Part shown: piece after piece, positions 6,961 to 8,598 of the stretch
Numbering within the stretch: the stretch's first letter is position 1
Layout: each line of letters begins with the position of its first letter
From: an uncultured Pseudomonadales bacterium
Lineage (GTDB): Bacteria; Pseudomonadota; Gammaproteobacteria; Pseudomonadales; Cellvibrionaceae
Direction of reading: 5' to 3'
Assembly (NCBI GenBank): GCA_938048505.1
Contig: CALIUX010000293.1
Location: forward strand, 1 to 8,598
DNA length: 8,598 nucleotides
Program-made: the position numbers and the translations under genes
The notes under the pieces: generated by a model
Seen by the model: only the letters and a program-made list of their open reading frames with translations
Database searches by the model: none
What the model was told of the DNA's origin: nothing

Positions 6961-7413
6961 ATGTTAATAACGAGTACATTACCTCAGAGTCAATGCCACC
7001 TTAAGGCAAAGCGCCTTTCTCAGAGTAAAGGTTTCTCTTTAATTGAGGTGCTCATTGTCATCGCTATTGTAGGCATTCTAGCCGCTGTGGCATTGCCCTC
7101 TTACCAAGATAGTGTCAGAAAAGGCAACCGCAGTGACGGTCAAGCTGCCCTGCTTGAAGCTGCATCACGAATGGAGCGCTTTTTTTATGATAACAACACC
7201 TACACAACCAATTTAACTGACATTGGATACAGTGCAGAAAAAGATGTTGCGACATCTGAAGGTCACTATGAACTCAGTGTTGCAGGAGCAACGGCTGCCT
7301 GCCCTATCACGACTTGCTTCTCATTAAGTGCTGTAGCAGTTAATGCTCAGGTGAAAGATGGTAATTTAACGCTCAACTCACTTGGGCAAAAAATACCTGC
7401 TGATAAATGGTAA
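6961..7413 (+). CDS. pilE: PilE, type IV pilin-like minor pilin
   Basis: A 150-residue prepilin with the classic signature SKG followed by FSLIEVLIVIAIVGILAAVA. Cleavage after Gly24 leaves Phe+1 and Glu+5, as expected for a PilD substrate. PSYQDSVRKGNRSDGQAALL and ASRMERFFYDNNTYT, which follow the helix, are typical of the PilE minor-pilin family, and LTLNSLGQK near the end matches its C-terminal strand. The leader is long (24 residues) and partly basic. The usual C-terminal disulfide loop is missing: Asn precedes LTL where Cys is expected, and the protein ends KW instead of CW. A close Cys pair, C114 and C119 (CPITTC), is present instead. As last gene of the minor-pilin cluster it is expected in the tip-priming complex. 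Its 131-nt spacer with hairpin suggests partly independent expression. A second major-type pilin is a less likely alternative. Confidence 0.85.
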   Translation: MLITSTLPQSQCHLKAKRLSQSKGFSLIEVLIVIAIVGILAAVALPSYQDSVRKGNRSDGQAALLEAASRMERFFYDNNTYTTNLTDIGYSAEKDVATSEGHYELSVAGATAACPITTCFSLSAVAVNAQVKDGNLTLNSLGQKIPADKW

Positions 7414-7428
7414 AGCACCACTATGGCT

Positions 7429-8331
7429 TCAGGTTTGATTTGTTGAACTATTCCTCTTTGATTGATGCAAGAGAAAAAAATCTAACATAACATTCCAATT
7501 AGATGAAAATTTTGGATGGAAGAAATTATAATGATTAGGGTATTTACCCTTTTCATTAGGTAATGTCTGATAATCTACGACATTCAAAAGATCATAATAT
7601 CGCCATAAGTCAGCACAATTCTTTGGCGTTGCATAATCATCGTTAGGGCTCACTATCCTCAAGAGCGGATGCTTTACTACTATAGGGTACGCAGTCCGGC
7701 TGATAACGCCTAAGCTTTTTTGATTATGAATATAGCCTTTTTGGCTGCACCATCGAGTCCAGTTACGAGAGATTTTTTGAGTAACGTTCATACCAAATTG
7801 CATTAACTGTAGAGGGCAATAGCCAAAAAAAGCAGTCATAAGAGGCATGACTATTTTCAACAAAAAACCATTCTTCAGCCAAGATTTAGTCTGTAACCAA
7901 TACCCACTGGATGCCGCAACAGTCGTCAATGTCGATAAGTTTTCTGGATAAGAAAAAAGACCAAGGACTTGCCCACCATAGCTATGCCCAACATAATGAA
8001 TAGGCTTGCATGGAAAATGCTCCTCAATCCAATTCAGCACATTGGGAATATCAACTCTAACCCAATCCTCCAAGCCCACATCAGAACAAGATTCTTTATT
8101 GAGACAACCCATACCTGAATAAGTAAATGTGATCACTATGAATTGTTTTTTAGAAAAAAAATCTCCTACCCTATCATAGTAAGAAGGGGGAACTGCTGTT
8201 GCGCCAGCGATGATAATTATCCCAATAGCGTCTTCACATGAACCATTACTCAATAAGTTAGCCGTTATTTTAGGATAACCTTTTATGGGTGGGTCAATAT
8301 AAAAAGTATCTTTCTTAAATTGGGGCATCAT
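7429..8331 (-). CDS. Alpha/beta-fold hydrolase (COG4757-like), specific substrate unknown
   Basis: A 300-residue protein with no signal peptide, so probably cytoplasmic. The nucleophile elbow is GHSYG (Ser117). Candidate acid is Asp231 or Asp232 in SPNDDYATP, and the candidate base is His267 in NHYNFFHPKF, so the order Ser-Asp-His of the fold is complete. The segments GATAVPPSYYDRVGDFF (43-59), GYCPLQLMQFG (170-180), NWTRWCSQKGYI (190-201) and the final His-x-x-FF resemble the predicted hydrolase family COG4757 (serine aminopeptidase S33-like fold). The family's usual DYRG-like motif reads TYSG here, so the protein is divergent. It converges with pilE, stop codons 15 nt apart with no strong terminator between, and has no evident link to pili. 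Two adjacent ATG codons (8331 and 8328) begin the gene; the first overlaps the stop of the small upstream ORF by ATGA, suggesting translational coupling. An esterase, lipase or thioesterase-type activity is possible. Confidence 0.82.
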   Translation of the reverse strand: MMPQFKKDTFYIDPPIKGYPKITANLLSNGSCEDAIGIIIIAGATAVPPSYYDRVGDFFSKKQFIVITFTYSGMGCLNKESCSDVGLEDWVRVDIPNVLNWIEEHFPCKPIHYVGHSYGGQVLGLFSYPENLSTLTTVAASSGYWLQTKSWLKNGFLLKIVMPLMTAFFGYCPLQLMQFGMNVTQKISRNWTRWCSQKGYIHNQKSLGVISRTAYPIVVKHPLLRIVSPNDDYATPKNCADLWRYYDLLNVVDYQTLPNEKGKYPNHYNFFHPKFSSNWNVMLDFFLLHQSKRNSSTNQT

Positions 8332-8489
8332 GCATCAACTTGCACCAGAGAAATATGGTTAGAATAATCAGGTTTTTTACACTCATGATAATTCGGATGA
8401 TAGGGTGACCAAACAAATTGTGACCAGTAGCTTTCAGAAATTTCCAACCAGGTTACCAGCTGTTTTCTAGAAGCAATCAACTTACCCAT
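8328..8489 (-). CDS. Small 53-residue ORF overlapping the hydrolase start, no family recognised
   Basis: Reading from ATG 8489, the product starts MGKLIASRKQLVTWLE and contains SYWSQFVWSPYHPNYHEC. It is rich in Trp, Tyr and His, which is unusual for random AT-rich sequence. Its TGA shares ATGA with the hydrolase start (overlap 8328-8331), a typical coupled-gene junction. Its own ATG has no good ribosome binding site and overlaps the end of the 19-codon ORF at 8482-8541 by 8 nt. Removing one G from the GGG run (8485-8487) would join the two frames smoothly through LLQNGKLIAS, giving a protein of about 71 residues. It may therefore be the 3' part of a frameshifted gene rather than a gene of its own. 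I recognise no domain. Confidence 0.4.
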   Translation of the reverse strand: MGKLIASRKQLVTWLEISESYWSQFVWSPYHPNYHECKKPDYSNHISLVQVDA

Positions 8490-8541
8490 TTTGAAGTAAA
8501 GCTCTGAGCTTTTTTCTAATAGATTTTGCAGTCATTATCAT
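8482..8541 (-). CDS. 19-codon ORF with strong ribosome binding site, likely 5' part of the same small gene
   Basis: ATG 8541 is preceded by a good Shine-Dalgarno and encodes MIMTAKSIRKKLRALLQNG, a short basic peptide, before TAA at 8482-8484. Alone it could be a leader peptide that loads ribosomes for the next frame. More simply, it is the N-terminus of the small protein continued at 8328-8489, interrupted by a one-base insertion or a sequencing error. A second ATG at 8535 is also in frame. It has no recognisable function. Confidence 0.35.
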   Translation of the reverse strand: MIMTAKSIRKKLRALLQNG

Positions 8542-8548
8542 AAATATA

Positions 8549-8553
8549 TCCTT
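8549..8553 (-). promoter_or_regulatory. Shine-Dalgarno (AAGGA) for the small gene ahead of the hydrolase
   Basis: AAGGA on the - strand lies 7 nt before ATG 8541. It is the only strong ribosome binding site upstream of the hydrolase, which itself has only a weak GGTG-like match, so translation of the whole - strand unit may start here. The remaining 45 nt to the window edge show no convincing promoter; TAATAT just upstream is too close to the Shine-Dalgarno to serve as its -10 element. Confidence 0.5.
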
Positions 8554-8598
8554 ATATTACACTCTACAACACAGATAGACTCACTCAATAATAAATTA

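Noticed and set aside
8509..8515. A AAA AAG slippery heptamer followed by an AAAGCT/AGCTTT hairpin, suggesting programmed -1 frameshifting
   Set aside because: The heptamer is in the right phase, but a -1 shift leads to a stop after about a dozen codons and not into the 53-codon frame, which needs the other shift direction.

Overview
The window is the 3' part of a type IV pilus (T4P) minor-pilin operon on the + strand, followed by a convergent hydrolase gene on the - strand. The gene order, pilV (3' end only) - pilW - pilX - pilY1 - pilE, is the minor-pilin/tip-adhesin order of Gammaproteobacteria such as Pseudomonas and Acinetobacter. The DNA is AT-rich by eye, with many A/T third positions. 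This fits a low-to-moderate GC gammaproteobacterium, but I cannot name the genus. LAYOUT: 2-202 is the C-terminal 66 residues of PilV. 203-396 is a non-coding spacer, unusual in a cluster whose other genes nearly touch; it has AT-rich hairpins and follows a possible promoter inside the pilV end. 397-1410 is PilW, 1413-2000 PilX and 2009-6829 a large PilY1 (1606 aa). 6830-6960 is a spacer with four short tandem repeats and a 9-bp hairpin. 6961-7413 is PilE. The stop codons of pilE and of the - strand alpha/beta hydrolase (7429-8331) are only 15 nt apart. The hydrolase is preceded by two short overlapping reading frames (8328-8489 and 8482-8541) that look like one small gene split by a single-base frameshift, or a chain of coupled small ORFs. 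HOW THE GENES WORK TOGETHER: by homology, PilV, PilW, PilX and PilE are prepilins cleaved by PilD. They form a priming complex at the pilus tip, with PilY1 as the exported adhesin/mechanosensor at the end. The hydrolase is probably not part of the pilus. MOST NOTEWORTHY: (1) PilY1 has a von Willebrand A-like domain whose MIDAS pieces are separated by about 525 residues, and that insert contains what I read as three tandem copies of an H-type-lectin-like beta-sandwich module. This suggests a glycan-binding tip adhesin. (2) PilY1 has a textbook EF-hand-like loop plus two other acidic loops. (3) PilW lacks Glu5, as PilX does. (4) PilE has lost both cysteines of the usual C-terminal disulfide loop and has another close Cys pair. 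(5) There is the broken or coupled small gene ahead of the hydrolase. I see no RNA gene, insertion sequence, CRISPR array or defence system.
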